The notes beneath the pieces are model-generated. The model was not told the origin of the DNA and searched no databases. It was given only the letters and a program-made list of their open reading frames with translations. Below are positions 55,392 to 63,106 of a DNA stretch of 64,000 bases, one piece after another; positions within the stretch are counted from its first letter, which is position 1; every line of letters starts with the position of its first letter. The DNA comes from G963665495 sp963665495. GTDB taxonomy: Bacteria > Desulfobacterota > Desulfovibrionia > Desulfovibrionales > Desulfovibrionaceae. Where the stretch lies: positions 1,488,001-1,552,000 of the forward strand of contig OY762289.1 of assembly GCA_963665495.1 (NCBI GenBank), given 5' to 3'. A program made the position numbers and the translations under genes.

Positions 55392-56477
55392 TTAAAACAC
55401 GATGGCGACACGTCCGGCCTTCAAAAAACTATCCGGTTTTTGTTTGATGCTTTGCAGCAATGCCCCGTCTTCGGGGGATAATTCGAGACTGGCGGTATTT
55501 TCGGCATGCAGTCCGGCGGCCCGTATGGTCAAAGGCATTGATCCGGCCATCGCACCTTGCTGGGCCTGCTCAAGGCTGCGGTAATACCGGACACGGCCGC
55601 TGGAGACGACTTGAACATTCAACTCCGGCCCAGGATACAGCAACTGGTCCGAAACAAATAATTGCGGTGTGAGGCTGGGTTTAAAGCCCAGTTCGCGCGC
55701 ATCCACCACCAGGCCCGTATAGTCCGGAGTTTGCGGTGCTGTGGCCACCACAGGAGGGAGGGGCGCCGGGACAGAAGGGACAGGGGCCGGTTGCGTCTGA
55801 ACAACGGGTTGTGGCTCGGATTTTGGAACGGGGATGGGTTCTTGTCTGGCAGTCTGCGTCCGTTGTTGCGTCTTTCCTGCAAGTCGTTGCGGCTGCATAA
55901 TTTTATCGACCCGGACTCCTTCCTGCTGTTTTGGCTGAGGCGTTGCCTGCTGCGAGGTGCCCGCAATACGCCGTGGTTCGCTTATTTTTCCGGATGAGGC
56001 GGGCAGGGGGCTTGTTTGCGGCATCCGTGCTTTCATGGCTTCCGCAAGATCCCCTGCAATGGGAACCGAAACAATGATCTCGCAGACGCCGTCTGCATCA
56101 ATCTTCATGGAGTCCACATCCGGACGACTCAGCACGCCGTAGACCCGGTTGCGTACCTGGTCGTCCGCGGTGACGAAATCCGACACCGTGGTTTGGGAAT
56201 CCACATAAATCTGTTCCAGAACCTCAACAAGATTGCGGCGCGCGTCCAGCAGGGCCGCACGTTCGGCCATAGGGCCGGCTAGACGTTCGGGCGTTTCTTT
56301 TGGTGCTACTCCCAGCCCTTTGGCCCAGAGACGTTTTTTCCCCCAGTCAACGCCGCCGTTGTTGGTTGCAGTCGCCATGGCCGTGCAAGGCGCTAACAAT
56401 GAAAGCGCACTCAGGCAAAGCAACAGCCCGGCGAGCAGCTGGAGTTTTTTACGGGAGTATAGGGCGTTAAGGCTCAT
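55392..56477 (-). CDS. LPP20-like secreted protein with Pro/Gln-rich linker
   Basis: 361 aa. A signal sequence (LLAGLLLCLSALSLLAPC) may end in a Cys. The LPP20-like domain follows (KKRLWAKGLGVAPKETPERL and MAERAALLDARRNLVEVLEQ, about 47-140). Then comes a long low-complexity Pro/Gln/Val segment (about 160-250), and a C-terminal beta domain begins YTGLVVDARELGFKPSLTPQ. Outer-surface or periplasmic. Coupled by an 11-base overlap to the GNA1162-like gene upstream, so the two probably form one surface complex. Confidence 0.75.
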   Translation of the reverse strand: MSLNALYSRKKLQLLAGLLLCLSALSLLAPCTAMATATNNGGVDWGKKRLWAKGLGVAPKETPERLAGPMAERAALLDARRNLVEVLEQIYVDSQTTVSDFVTADDQVRNRVYGVLSRPDVDSMKIDADGVCEIIVSVPIAGDLAEAMKARMPQTSPLPASSGKISEPRRIAGTSQQATPQPKQQEGVRVDKIMQPQRLAGKTQQRTQTARQEPIPVPKSEPQPVVQTQPAPVPSVPAPLPPVVATAPQTPDYTGLVVDARELGFKPSLTPQLFVSDQLLYPGPELNVQVVSSGRVRYYRSLEQAQQGAMAGSMPLTIRAAGLHAENTASLELSPEDGALLQSIKQKPDSFLKAGRVAIVF

Positions 56478-57924
56478 GGCAATTCCCCATTTCGGGAGGA
56501 GCGGAAAGAAACGGCTCAGTGCGGATCTCGCCCAGGACGCTTTCCGGTGCTGGTCCTTCCGGTCCCCAGTAGTTGTTTGAAAAATTTAATTGCACAGGCG
56601 TATAGCTTTGCACCTGAAACGGATCGTTATGTTCGAAGGTGCAGGATTCGACGCGCGGCGAAATATTTGTGCCTTCTATCAGGATGCCGCCCATTCCCTG
56701 GTTCCCGCTGAAGCGTACGCAGCGCAGTACCGGCTTGGCGCCGGATTTGAGCAAAAGTCCGGCCTGGGTACAGTCTGTAATATCGCAACTGAGCAGATCC
56801 GGCGCGCTCTGCGCTACGCTCAGTCCAGTAACTGCTCCCTGAATCATGACATGGTGCAGGCTGGTTCCAACGGAATGCTCCAGAAAAAAACCTCCGAAAG
56901 ATCCGGGAACACCGGTTTGGGGCATAAGACGGATTGGCAGGAGAGCGGAGCCTTTGGCTTTTATGGTGCCGCCTTCAACACGTAATGAAGCGCCAGGAGC
57001 AAAACGGAGTTCCACCCCCGGATCGATGAGCAGTTCGCCTCCGGGGCCGATGGTATAATCGGTACGGACCAGATAAGGGCTGTGTTCGGCTGCCAGCCTG
57101 GCTTTTTCACGTAATTCTCCTTGCAAGGGCGAATTCAATATGGGGGTGGACAGGCGGCTCGCTGGTATTTCCTTGGGGATGTTGCGTTCGATGGTGACGA
57201 CCATGTCCCGGAACAGGGCGTCCGTCTGACTGAGCAGTTCGTCCTCGCGCAGGTTCCAGATGGAATTGACCGCGTCCATGGCCCAGCCCACAGGCGTGAG
57301 GGAGAACCCCGCGGATGTTCCCCGGCTGACATGGGACGCGTGCCAGAGTTCACGGCCGGTTTTGCAATCCAGCATCCGGACTTCGCAGCCCACGGCCGCC
57401 TGTGACGCCAGACCAAAATACATCCGGTCAAAATGGGTCACCTTGCCAAGAATCACGGCATCCACTCCCAGGACCTGGCAAACACGCTGCGGTTCGAGCT
57501 GCATGGCCATACGCAGCAGAACAGGGTCCAGCATGCCGGCTTTTGACAGGCGTTTATCTATTTCGTGCAATTCCATGTCTTTAAAGGGTAATGACGACAA
57601 ATGATTATAAAACCCGCGCCGTAACACTTTGACCGGGTCGATGCCTGAAGGAGCGAACTCCCATTCGTCCGGATTGCCTTCAAAAGGGAGCACAGCCACA
57701 AGCTTTGGCGGATGTGTCCGCAACAAGGGGGAAGCCTTGTATTCTCCTTCAAAAATATTGAGCATATTGTCGGAAACAGCCCCGGTGTCCGCTGCAGGCT
57801 TGGCGGCTGGAGAAGCTACAGGTCCGGTTCCGGATTTTCCCGCGCAGGAAGCCGACACAAGCAGCAGAAGAAACAACAGCCCGCGCGTCAAATACCGGAC
57901 AGTTGAAAAATTGGCAGAACTCAT
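56467..57924 (-). CDS. Lipoprotein fusing a GNA1162/CsgG-like domain to a beta-helix
   Basis: 485 aa. Lipid-anchor Cys27 after a hydrophobic segment. Residues ~70-255 resemble GNA1162/CsgG-like lipoproteins (KLVAVLPFEGNP, VLGVDAVILGKVTHFDRMYF, CEVRMLDCKTGRELWHASHV). Residues ~290-475 are right-handed beta-helix repeats (GGTIKAKGSALLPIRL, HHVMIQGAVTGLSVAQSAPD, LLSCDITDCTQAGLLLKSGA). The combination is uncommon to my knowledge. First gene of the pair with the LPP20-like protein. Confidence 0.72.
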   Translation of the reverse strand: MSSANFSTVRYLTRGLLFLLLLVSASCAGKSGTGPVASPAAKPAADTGAVSDNMLNIFEGEYKASPLLRTHPPKLVAVLPFEGNPDEWEFAPSGIDPVKVLRRGFYNHLSSLPFKDMELHEIDKRLSKAGMLDPVLLRMAMQLEPQRVCQVLGVDAVILGKVTHFDRMYFGLASQAAVGCEVRMLDCKTGRELWHASHVSRGTSAGFSLTPVGWAMDAVNSIWNLREDELLSQTDALFRDMVVTIERNIPKEIPASRLSTPILNSPLQGELREKARLAAEHSPYLVRTDYTIGPGGELLIDPGVELRFAPGASLRVEGGTIKAKGSALLPIRLMPQTGVPGSFGGFFLEHSVGTSLHHVMIQGAVTGLSVAQSAPDLLSCDITDCTQAGLLLKSGAKPVLRCVRFSGNQGMGGILIEGTNISPRVESCTFEHNDPFQVQSYTPVQLNFSNNYWGPEGPAPESVLGEIRTEPFLSAPPEMGNCHEP

Positions 57925-58016
57925 TGATATTTCACCCTGTTGGCTTCTTTTCGGGAATCAGCTAGTACAAATATCATGTGAGAAGCAAAAACAGGGCCAG
58001 CAGGGGTGTCGGTATA

Positions 58017-58448
58017 ATGGAAAGGCCGTACGGAGTTGTGGATTGGAATGGAACCTGGCGCTTTGAGGATTCGGAGCATTTGGCTACAGCCACGTTGGCC
58101 CTGCGTCAGGAGGGCCAACGGATCTCCGGAGCCGCTTATTATGAAACCGGTTCCGCCCTGGTGGAAGGCCAGGCAGGGGCCTCGGAGGCTTGTTTATATA
58201 TTACGTACGACGCGGCCGCCGTGCTGGCAAAATGGGTCCCTGAAAAATATGCCCCGGAGCTTCGTGGCTTGCGTTCGAAAATGCGTATAAAATACGGAAC
58301 AGGCACCGAGCCCTTTGTCTGCATGTACCAGGGGTTTTATGTCCGTTTTTCCGCAGCCTCGGGCATAGTCCAGAGCTTTGATGCCGATTCCCCGGAAGTT
58401 GAAGAAGTCTATCCGCCGCGCATGGGCCTTCTCCAGCGTCTGCGCTGA
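58017..58448 (+). CDS. Hypothetical cytoplasmic protein
   Basis: 143 aa from the ATG at 58017 with AGGGG upstream. Beta-rich (GVVDWNGTWRFEDSEHLATA, ATLALRQEGQRISGAAYYET), like a small calycin-type barrel that holds tested substances, but no family is recognised. Divergent from the GNA1162 lipoprotein gene. Confidence 0.62.
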   Translation: MERPYGVVDWNGTWRFEDSEHLATATLALRQEGQRISGAAYYETGSALVEGQAGASEACLYITYDAAAVLAKWVPEKYAPELRGLRSKMRIKYGTGTEPFVCMYQGFYVRFSAASGIVQSFDADSPEVEEVYPPRMGLLQRLR

Positions 58449-58547
58449 TGCTGAAGACTTTTTAAAAAAATAGTTGTTTTTTTATTGTTAAAATTCAGCA
58501 AGATAGGAGTCAAAAAAGATTTTACACAAAAAAATTGAAAAAAGTTC

Positions 58548-58576
58548 TTGACCCCTCAGGGTGAAACGTCTAAATA
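58548..58576 (+). promoter_or_regulatory. Promoter of tRNA-Arg
   Basis: TTGACC, 17-bp spacer, TAAATA. Upstream TTGAAAAAAGTT and downstream AGATTTCTTCCGC are shared with the rRNA promoters. Confidence 0.8.
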
Positions 58577-58594
58577 GATTTCTTCCGCAACGAC

Positions 58595-58671
58595 GCGCCC
58601 GTAGCTCAGCTGGATAGAGCGCCGGACTACGAATCCGTAGGCCAGAGGTTCGAATCCTCTCGGGCGCACCA
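58595..58671 (+). tRNA. tRNA-Arg (ACG)
   Basis: Acceptor GCGCCCG pairs with CGGGCGC, anticodon loop CTACGAA gives ACG, T-loop TTCGAAT, encoded ACCA. 77 nt. Confidence 0.96.
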
Positions 58672-58680
58672 CGAAATCAA

Positions 58681-58713
58681 AGCCCTCAGGAGAAATCCCG
58701 AGGGCTTTTTTCA
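58681..58713 (+). terminator. tRNA-Arg terminator
   Basis: AGCCCTC pairs with GAGGGCT around AGGAGAAATCCC; TTTTTC follows. Confidence 0.88.
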
Positions 58714-58812
58714 TTTCTGGTGGTGTTTTCAAGTGATTTGATCTCCTTCAAGCGTTTGCGGGTCTACACCAAGAAGAGGGGCACCCCCTCCGGAAGCCCA
58801 TCAATTCAGGTA

Positions 58813-58830
58813 ATTGAGTTTAAACTCAAT
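58813..58830. promoter_or_regulatory. 18-bp perfect palindrome
   Basis: ATTGAGTTTAAACTCAAT is fully self-complementary. It lies 129 bp before the first island gene, so it may be an operator for that operon. No protein identified. Confidence 0.45.
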
Positions 58831-58958
58831 AAAATTAGTTGCTTAAATCTTGATTTTCTTTTCCGACCTACGGATTATTGATCCGCAATCTTCCTGTCCG
58901 ACTTACCCACTCAAAAAACGAAATATTTAAATATTTTTTGCATCTACCATTGTCAACA

Positions 58959-59264
58959 ATGAAGAGACCCAAACAAGATGCCTCAAAAAATTGCTCCATC
59001 TTGCTGAAAATATCCCGCACTAGCCCGAAAAGAAGTCACATCGAAATTCCGGCGAAGCACAAGGATGATTTCAAGCCAGGTGATTATGTCTGGGTTGAGA
59101 AGGTCGTTTTGCCCTCTCGTGAACCTAGAAGAAGTATTAACATCTGTGAATTGTTAGGGGCTGCAAAAGCACCACAATATATTTATCATAGGAACATGAA
59201 GACCTTTCCAAAGCAAAAGTATTTGCCCTCTCGGAAACCGAAGAGGTCAAAAGACAAGGAATGA
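58959..59264 (+). CDS. Small basic protein, AbrB-like strand pattern
   Basis: 101 aa from the ATG at 58959. SHIEIPAKHKDDFKPGDYVW followed by VEK recalls the swapped-hairpin AbrB/SpoVT fold (IPxK-GDxVxV). The tail contains a repeated LPSR-P-RS element (LPSREPRRS and LPSRKPKRS). Function unknown. The stop overlaps the repeated translation-start block at 59239-59276. Confidence 0.5.
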   Translation: MKRPKQDASKNCSILLKISRTSPKRSHIEIPAKHKDDFKPGDYVWVEKVVLPSREPRRSINICELLGAAKAPQYIYHRNMKTFPKQKYLPSRKPKRSKDKE

Positions 59265-59276
59265 GGTGATATGAAT
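59239..59276 (+). repeat. 38-bp repeat, copy A, carrying a ribosome site
   Basis: Matches 59530-59567 at 37 of 38 bases, and contains GAGGTGATATGAAT just before the zinc-ribbon ORF. A hairpin-like CCTCTCG-GAAGAGG precedes both copies. Confidence 0.75.
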
Positions 59277-59400
59277 GATGGGAAGATGCTCAAATTGTGG
59301 AAGATATATGGACATTGTTGATTCCAGAACCAAAGAGTGTGAGGGCTGCTACACATCAAGAATGGAATGTATATCAGCAGGCATCAATTTATATGAATGA
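59275..59400 (+). CDS. 41-residue zinc-ribbon-like protein
   Basis: Starts MMGRCSNCGRYMDIVDSRTK and continues with ECEGCYTSRMEC. Two CXXC pairs (CSNC and CEGC) suggest a zinc ribbon. GAGGTG ribosome site 6 bases upstream. Ends INLYE. Too short for firm assignment, but motif plus ribosome site support it. Confidence 0.5.
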   Translation: MMGRCSNCGRYMDIVDSRTKECEGCYTSRMECISAGINLYE

Positions 59401-59406
59401 ATTTTT

Positions 59407-59511
59407 GGCACTGATGGCGCAGAGGAAAGCCGCAAGACAAAAACGTACGGTACCTTGTCAGCATGCACGCCTAACGGGACTTGCGTAGCGGGTTCGAATC
59501 CTGCCAGTGCC
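59407..59511 (+). tRNA. 105-nt tRNA-like sequence
   Basis: GGCACTG (59407) and CAGTGCC (59505-59511) form a perfect 7-bp acceptor stem. GCGGG-TTCGAAT-CCTGC (59488-59504) is a canonical T-arm joined directly to it. GGC-N10-GCC with a GG in the loop fits a D-arm. The anticodon arm is not normal: a 4-bp CAAG/CTTG stem holds a 17-nt loop. ACGC/GCGT forms a long variable arm. No encoded CCA. Could be a degenerate or intron-bearing tRNA or an element-encoded tRNA mimic. Confidence 0.55.
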
Positions 59512-59529
59512 TTTCGACCTCTCGTTGAG

Positions 59530-59567
59530 CGAAGAGGTCAAAAGACCAGGAATGAGGTGATATGAAT
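59530..59567 (+). repeat. 38-bp repeat, copy B, carrying a ribosome site
   Basis: One mismatch from 59239-59276. It precedes the radical SAM gene, at whose start position ATC stands where copy A has ATG. Confidence 0.75.
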
Positions 59568-60492
59568 CAAAATAGGTCTATACAACCTGGAACCTCATAT
59601 CGTGAACAGTGCCATGATGAGAGTCAGCCAGTTTCACAAAAACAAAGGCGACCAAGTTGAAAATTATAGTCCTCTGTTCCATCCAACCTACGACAATATT
59701 TATGCTTTCTCAATTTTCGACTTCACGCCCAAACACTACGTCACCAAAGACATGATCTGTGGCGGAACTGGGTTTAATATCAAAGCCTGGCTTCCAAAGG
59801 AGATTGAGAAAGAAAAATACGATTGGTCACTGTTTCCAGATTGCGACTACTCGCTTATCTGGTTCAGCGTTGGATGCTGCAACAACTGCTCATTCTGTGT
59901 GGTCAGAGAAAAGGAAGGCTACATCCGGCCAGTCAAACCCAAGAACCTTAATCCGAATGGCAAATATATCAAAGTATGCGACAACAATTTCTTTGGCAAT
60001 CCTGATTGGAAAGACTTAATCAGGAAACTCAGAGAATGGGGGCAACCTGTGGATATTCAAGGCGTGGACGTGCGCCAACTCACTACTGAAAAGCTGCAAG
60101 CCCTCAAATTACTCAGACATGAAAAGCAAATCCACATCGCTTGGGACAATCTCAAACAAGACCTCACAAAGCCTATTAAAAAGCTCACCTCGATAATCTC
60201 GACCTGGAAGATCATGTGCTACGTCCTGATTGGATATGACAGCACTCACGAGCAGGACATGTACCGAATCAATCAACTCAAAGGCCTCAAGGTTGATCCT
60301 TTCGTTATGCCTTTCAACAAATCTGACCCATACCAAAAAGCATTCGCTCGATGGGTCAATAACAAAGCCGTATTCAGGACAACTGACTGGGAAGGATACA
60401 AATACAACTTGAAAAATGTTGAAAAATTTATGTCCAAGAAAATTGAATACAATGAGATGCTGGTGAGAAGAGAGCTTTTGCAGTATCTATAG
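59566..60492 (+). CDS. Radical SAM protein with ATC at the expected start codon
   Basis: About 308 aa. The frame from 59566 reads (I)KIGLYNLEPHIVNSAMMRVS, then QFHKNKGDQVE, the N-terminus expected for this phage/mobile radical SAM family, but the start codon is ATC. The alternative GTG at 59602 loses 12 conserved residues and has no ribosome site. CX3CX2C for the [4Fe-4S] cluster is at Cys104/108/111 (GCCNNCSFCVV). Product unknown. Convergent overlap of 65 bases with the DUF2290 gene. Either weakly expressed or silenced. Confidence 0.75.
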   Translation: MKIGLYNLEPHIVNSAMMRVSQFHKNKGDQVENYSPLFHPTYDNIYAFSIFDFTPKHYVTKDMICGGTGFNIKAWLPKEIEKEKYDWSLFPDCDYSLIWFSVGCCNNCSFCVVREKEGYIRPVKPKNLNPNGKYIKVCDNNFFGNPDWKDLIRKLREWGQPVDIQGVDVRQLTTEKLQALKLLRHEKQIHIAWDNLKQDLTKPIKKLTSIISTWKIMCYVLIGYDSTHEQDMYRINQLKGLKVDPFVMPFNKSDPYQKAFARWVNNKAVFRTTDWEGYKYNLKNVEKFMSKKIEYNEMLVRRELLQYL

Positions 60493-61108
60493 GCTGTTCA
60501 TGAAGACTTTCAATTTGGCTATTAGCGAGCCAAGCCTTGTGATAAAATGTACGGAAAATAATCTTTATAAATTTGTTAAAAGTTATAGGCGCATGAACAA
60601 ATATTCTTGAGTGCTCAAACTGTGTATGCAAGTGAATTTCTGGATGTTCATCTGTTGCATCATCTGGAGAAAAATCAAACCTCATTGGCGATCTCAATCT
60701 TAGACCAATTGAATCGGAGCACTCAGATGGAGAAGAAATAAACAAATTTAAAGCATCGCAAGCATCATTTTCATCATCTAAACGCATCTTTGTTTCAACA
60801 GGATATGGCCAATATAAAAGAGAATGACCAACGATAGAGCTTCCAACAATAATGTAAGAAGCTCGAACAATTGAAAAGTCAAATAATGTACAAATAAACT
60901 CCTTATTTTCAAGCCACTGAGTGTATTGCTCAAGAGATCCAAATGGGTTTGAATAACAGGCACCAGAATTACTAGAAGGCCAACTTACACGAGTATAAGT
61001 GGCTAACTCTTCAACCACCGGAACTTTATAGCTAGCTATCAAGCGTAAATTGTATAACGTCTGGCAAGTGTTTGAGATGACAGATACAAGCTGTTTTGGA
61101 GTCATCAT
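60428..61108 (-). CDS. DUF2290 protein, partner of the helicase
   Basis: 226 aa. MRFDFSPDDATDEHPEIHLH near 142-161 and RIFVHAPITFNKFIKIIFRT followed by FY near 169-190 match DUF2290 as I know it (HPxxHLH followed by a FIxxxxRxFY helix). The start overlaps the helicase stop by four bases. Helicase plus DUF2290 is, to my recollection, listed as a candidate anti-phage system. The last ~22 residues run antisense to the radical SAM gene, so the true C-terminus may have been replaced at an island junction. Confidence 0.7.
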   Translation of the reverse strand: MMTPKQLVSVISNTCQTLYNLRLIASYKVPVVEELATYTRVSWPSSNSGACYSNPFGSLEQYTQWLENKEFICTLFDFSIVRASYIIVGSSIVGHSLLYWPYPVETKMRLDDENDACDALNLFISSPSECSDSIGLRLRSPMRFDFSPDDATDEHPEIHLHTQFEHSRIFVHAPITFNKFIKIIFRTFYHKAWLANSQIESLHEQPIDTAKALFSPASHCIQFSWT

Positions 61109-63081
61109 TCGTTCTCTTGATCTTTGAGCTGCTCTAAAAGTTCACGCAATTGAGGCATCGCCTCTGGCGAAATGACACCTTCGCGCACCAATTCAAGCAC
61201 CTCGGACAAGTTCTTTTCAGCCTTTCGAATTTTATTTCTCTCCTGGGCAGTTCTATCCCTATGTATCCTTCTTAATTTTTCAAGTTCCTTCTCTGTTGGA
61301 ATTTTGAAAGAAAGTTTGAAATCATTTTGCATAACTCTTGCAATTTCATTTTGTACCGATTTCATTTCATCACCAGTACCAGAAAGCCTTACCCATGCCC
61401 TTGATCTTGTAATACTCGTAAATAAAATATTACGCAGCCTTATCATTTCATATCCGCCAGCACAGTATTCTGTGTTGACGATGTATACCATTGGAGCCTC
61501 GTTACCTTTGGCACGGTAAATCCCTGATACTGTAACGCTTCCAAATTTTGTAAATGTATCTCTATCGCTGGTGACTCCCGCTAGCTCTGATGGTATTTCC
61601 ATGCTATCTAAATATCTTCGAAGTTCATAATATTCATTTTTTTGGGAAAGAGGATTTGGAAGTATTATCAATATGTCATCATAGTCAAGTTCATCTTCAT
61701 GAACATTTTTATATATTTGCTTAGCAATCCAAGCATATTGCGATTCCGTAGATTCAAAATTATACGACTGTATACAATCTTCAGGATTAAGCAATTGTCT
61801 AAAAAACTCAGGATATGATCGTTGTCCACGTACTAGGGTAACATCATGTCCATATTCTAAAGTCCCATTCTCTAGTACATATCCAATATCAATCCATAGT
61901 TCAGGCTGGTCAAAATGTTGTACAAGACCTGAATCACGAAATAGACCAAATCCAAGTGCATGAGCAAGTGTCAATGCCCAAGGTGTATTTCTGTAGCAAA
62001 CTGGTAATATTATATCTTGCTTTGGTGCATTTTCTTCATTTATCAAATGAAGTTCTCTTCCAAATAGCTCGGGGGTAGAAGCCATACTAGAATCAGAAAG
62101 ATTTTGAAGTTCATCATAAGCCCATATTATTCTTTTTGGCTGCTTCGTAATACAATCTGCGATTCTAAAAAATGATTGAGGCAGGTCTTGTGCTTCATCA
62201 ATTAATATGGCATCCCATAAATCTAATTGCTTACTCCCAAGTGCTCCAGCAAGCTCGTCGCAGGCACCATCGAAAGCTCTCTTTGTTCCATATTTAGTTT
62301 TTGCAGTAAGATAATCCAACGGTATTAGATTAACGGCATTACAGGTTGTAGAATAGATTCCCTCCATGTATGAAGATCCCCAGGAGTGCAATATACTCAA
62401 ACGTTCCCAGTCAGGCTTGTCTCCCATGTGCTCTAACGTAAAGCGTTCTATTAGGTCTTTAAACTGCTGATATAGAGAACGAGTATGGAATGTGACAGCT
62501 ATTCTCCATTCAGGATGCTGAGTATGAAGGTATGCAGCTTTCAATGCTAAAACTACTGTTTTTCCCGAGCCAGCTAAACCTCTGATACGTTGTGGACCTT
62601 CAGGTGTTTCAATTGCAGCTTCCTTTTGCCAACGATCGAGATTAGCAATTTCTTTTTCAATCTTCTTTAATACAGCGCCTCTAGAATCTGGCTTTAAAAC
62701 ATTTTGCCTCTTCTTGTATGGCTTAATTGTTGTAACTCTTTGAATTGCGGCACAAAGTTTTCGGTACAAATCGTCATCTGATATGGATTTAGCTTTTCCT
62801 AAAATTTCAATAAGTGTTGACGGAGTAGCAGCAAGTATTTCATCTTCTGGCTCTGGAAGTTCACCTTCAGGAAAAATTGAAACTAAATTTATTGGCACAC
62901 CGAGTCTTCGCCCTTTTCTTAATGATTCATGGCGAGATAGATTTGCTTCAAGGACATAATAAACTCGATCTTGCTCATCAACATAGTCATCTTGAGAAGA
63001 TGAAAAATGGAATGCGACTAGACCAGGCTCTTTTGACACAAGCAATGCATCAATGGTCATACTGGAATCAGCAGTGGCCAT
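61105..63081 (-). CDS. UvrD/PIF-like superfamily 1 helicase, 5' end probably cut by an IS
   Basis: 658 aa from the first ATG. Walker A IRGLAGSGKTVVLAL near 166-180, Walker B AILIDEAQDLP near 290, VCYRNTPWALTLAHALGF and a C-terminal UvrD motif (VSGIYRAKGNEAPMVYIVN, FTSITRSRAWVRLSG). A Lys/Glu-rich helical tail ends it. The frame stays open 11 codons above the ATG (EPFYIGYPV), sequence that looks like native protein, and then runs into the IS end. So the native start was probably removed. No good ribosome site remains. Confidence 0.82.
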   Translation of the reverse strand: MATADSSMTIDALLVSKEPGLVAFHFSSSQDDYVDEQDRVYYVLEANLSRHESLRKGRRLGVPINLVSIFPEGELPEPEDEILAATPSTLIEILGKAKSISDDDLYRKLCAAIQRVTTIKPYKKRQNVLKPDSRGAVLKKIEKEIANLDRWQKEAAIETPEGPQRIRGLAGSGKTVVLALKAAYLHTQHPEWRIAVTFHTRSLYQQFKDLIERFTLEHMGDKPDWERLSILHSWGSSYMEGIYSTTCNAVNLIPLDYLTAKTKYGTKRAFDGACDELAGALGSKQLDLWDAILIDEAQDLPQSFFRIADCITKQPKRIIWAYDELQNLSDSSMASTPELFGRELHLINEENAPKQDIILPVCYRNTPWALTLAHALGFGLFRDSGLVQHFDQPELWIDIGYVLENGTLEYGHDVTLVRGQRSYPEFFRQLLNPEDCIQSYNFESTESQYAWIAKQIYKNVHEDELDYDDILIILPNPLSQKNEYYELRRYLDSMEIPSELAGVTSDRDTFTKFGSVTVSGIYRAKGNEAPMVYIVNTEYCAGGYEMIRLRNILFTSITRSRAWVRLSGTGDEMKSVQNEIARVMQNDFKLSFKIPTEKELEKLRRIHRDRTAQERNKIRKAEKNLSEVLELVREGVISPEAMPQLRELLEQLKDQENE

Positions 63082-63106
63082 AACTGGATATCCAATATAA
63101 AAAGGC

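Noticed and set aside
58712..58877. Integrase or att duplicate of tRNA-Arg at the left edge of the second island
   Set aside because: No repeated tRNA-Arg 3' end and no integrase found in the visible part; the right side is beyond the window.
59297..59488. 63-codon plus frame in the second island
   Set aside because: Overlaps the zinc-ribbon ORF and the tRNA-like sequence in another frame, with no ribosome site.
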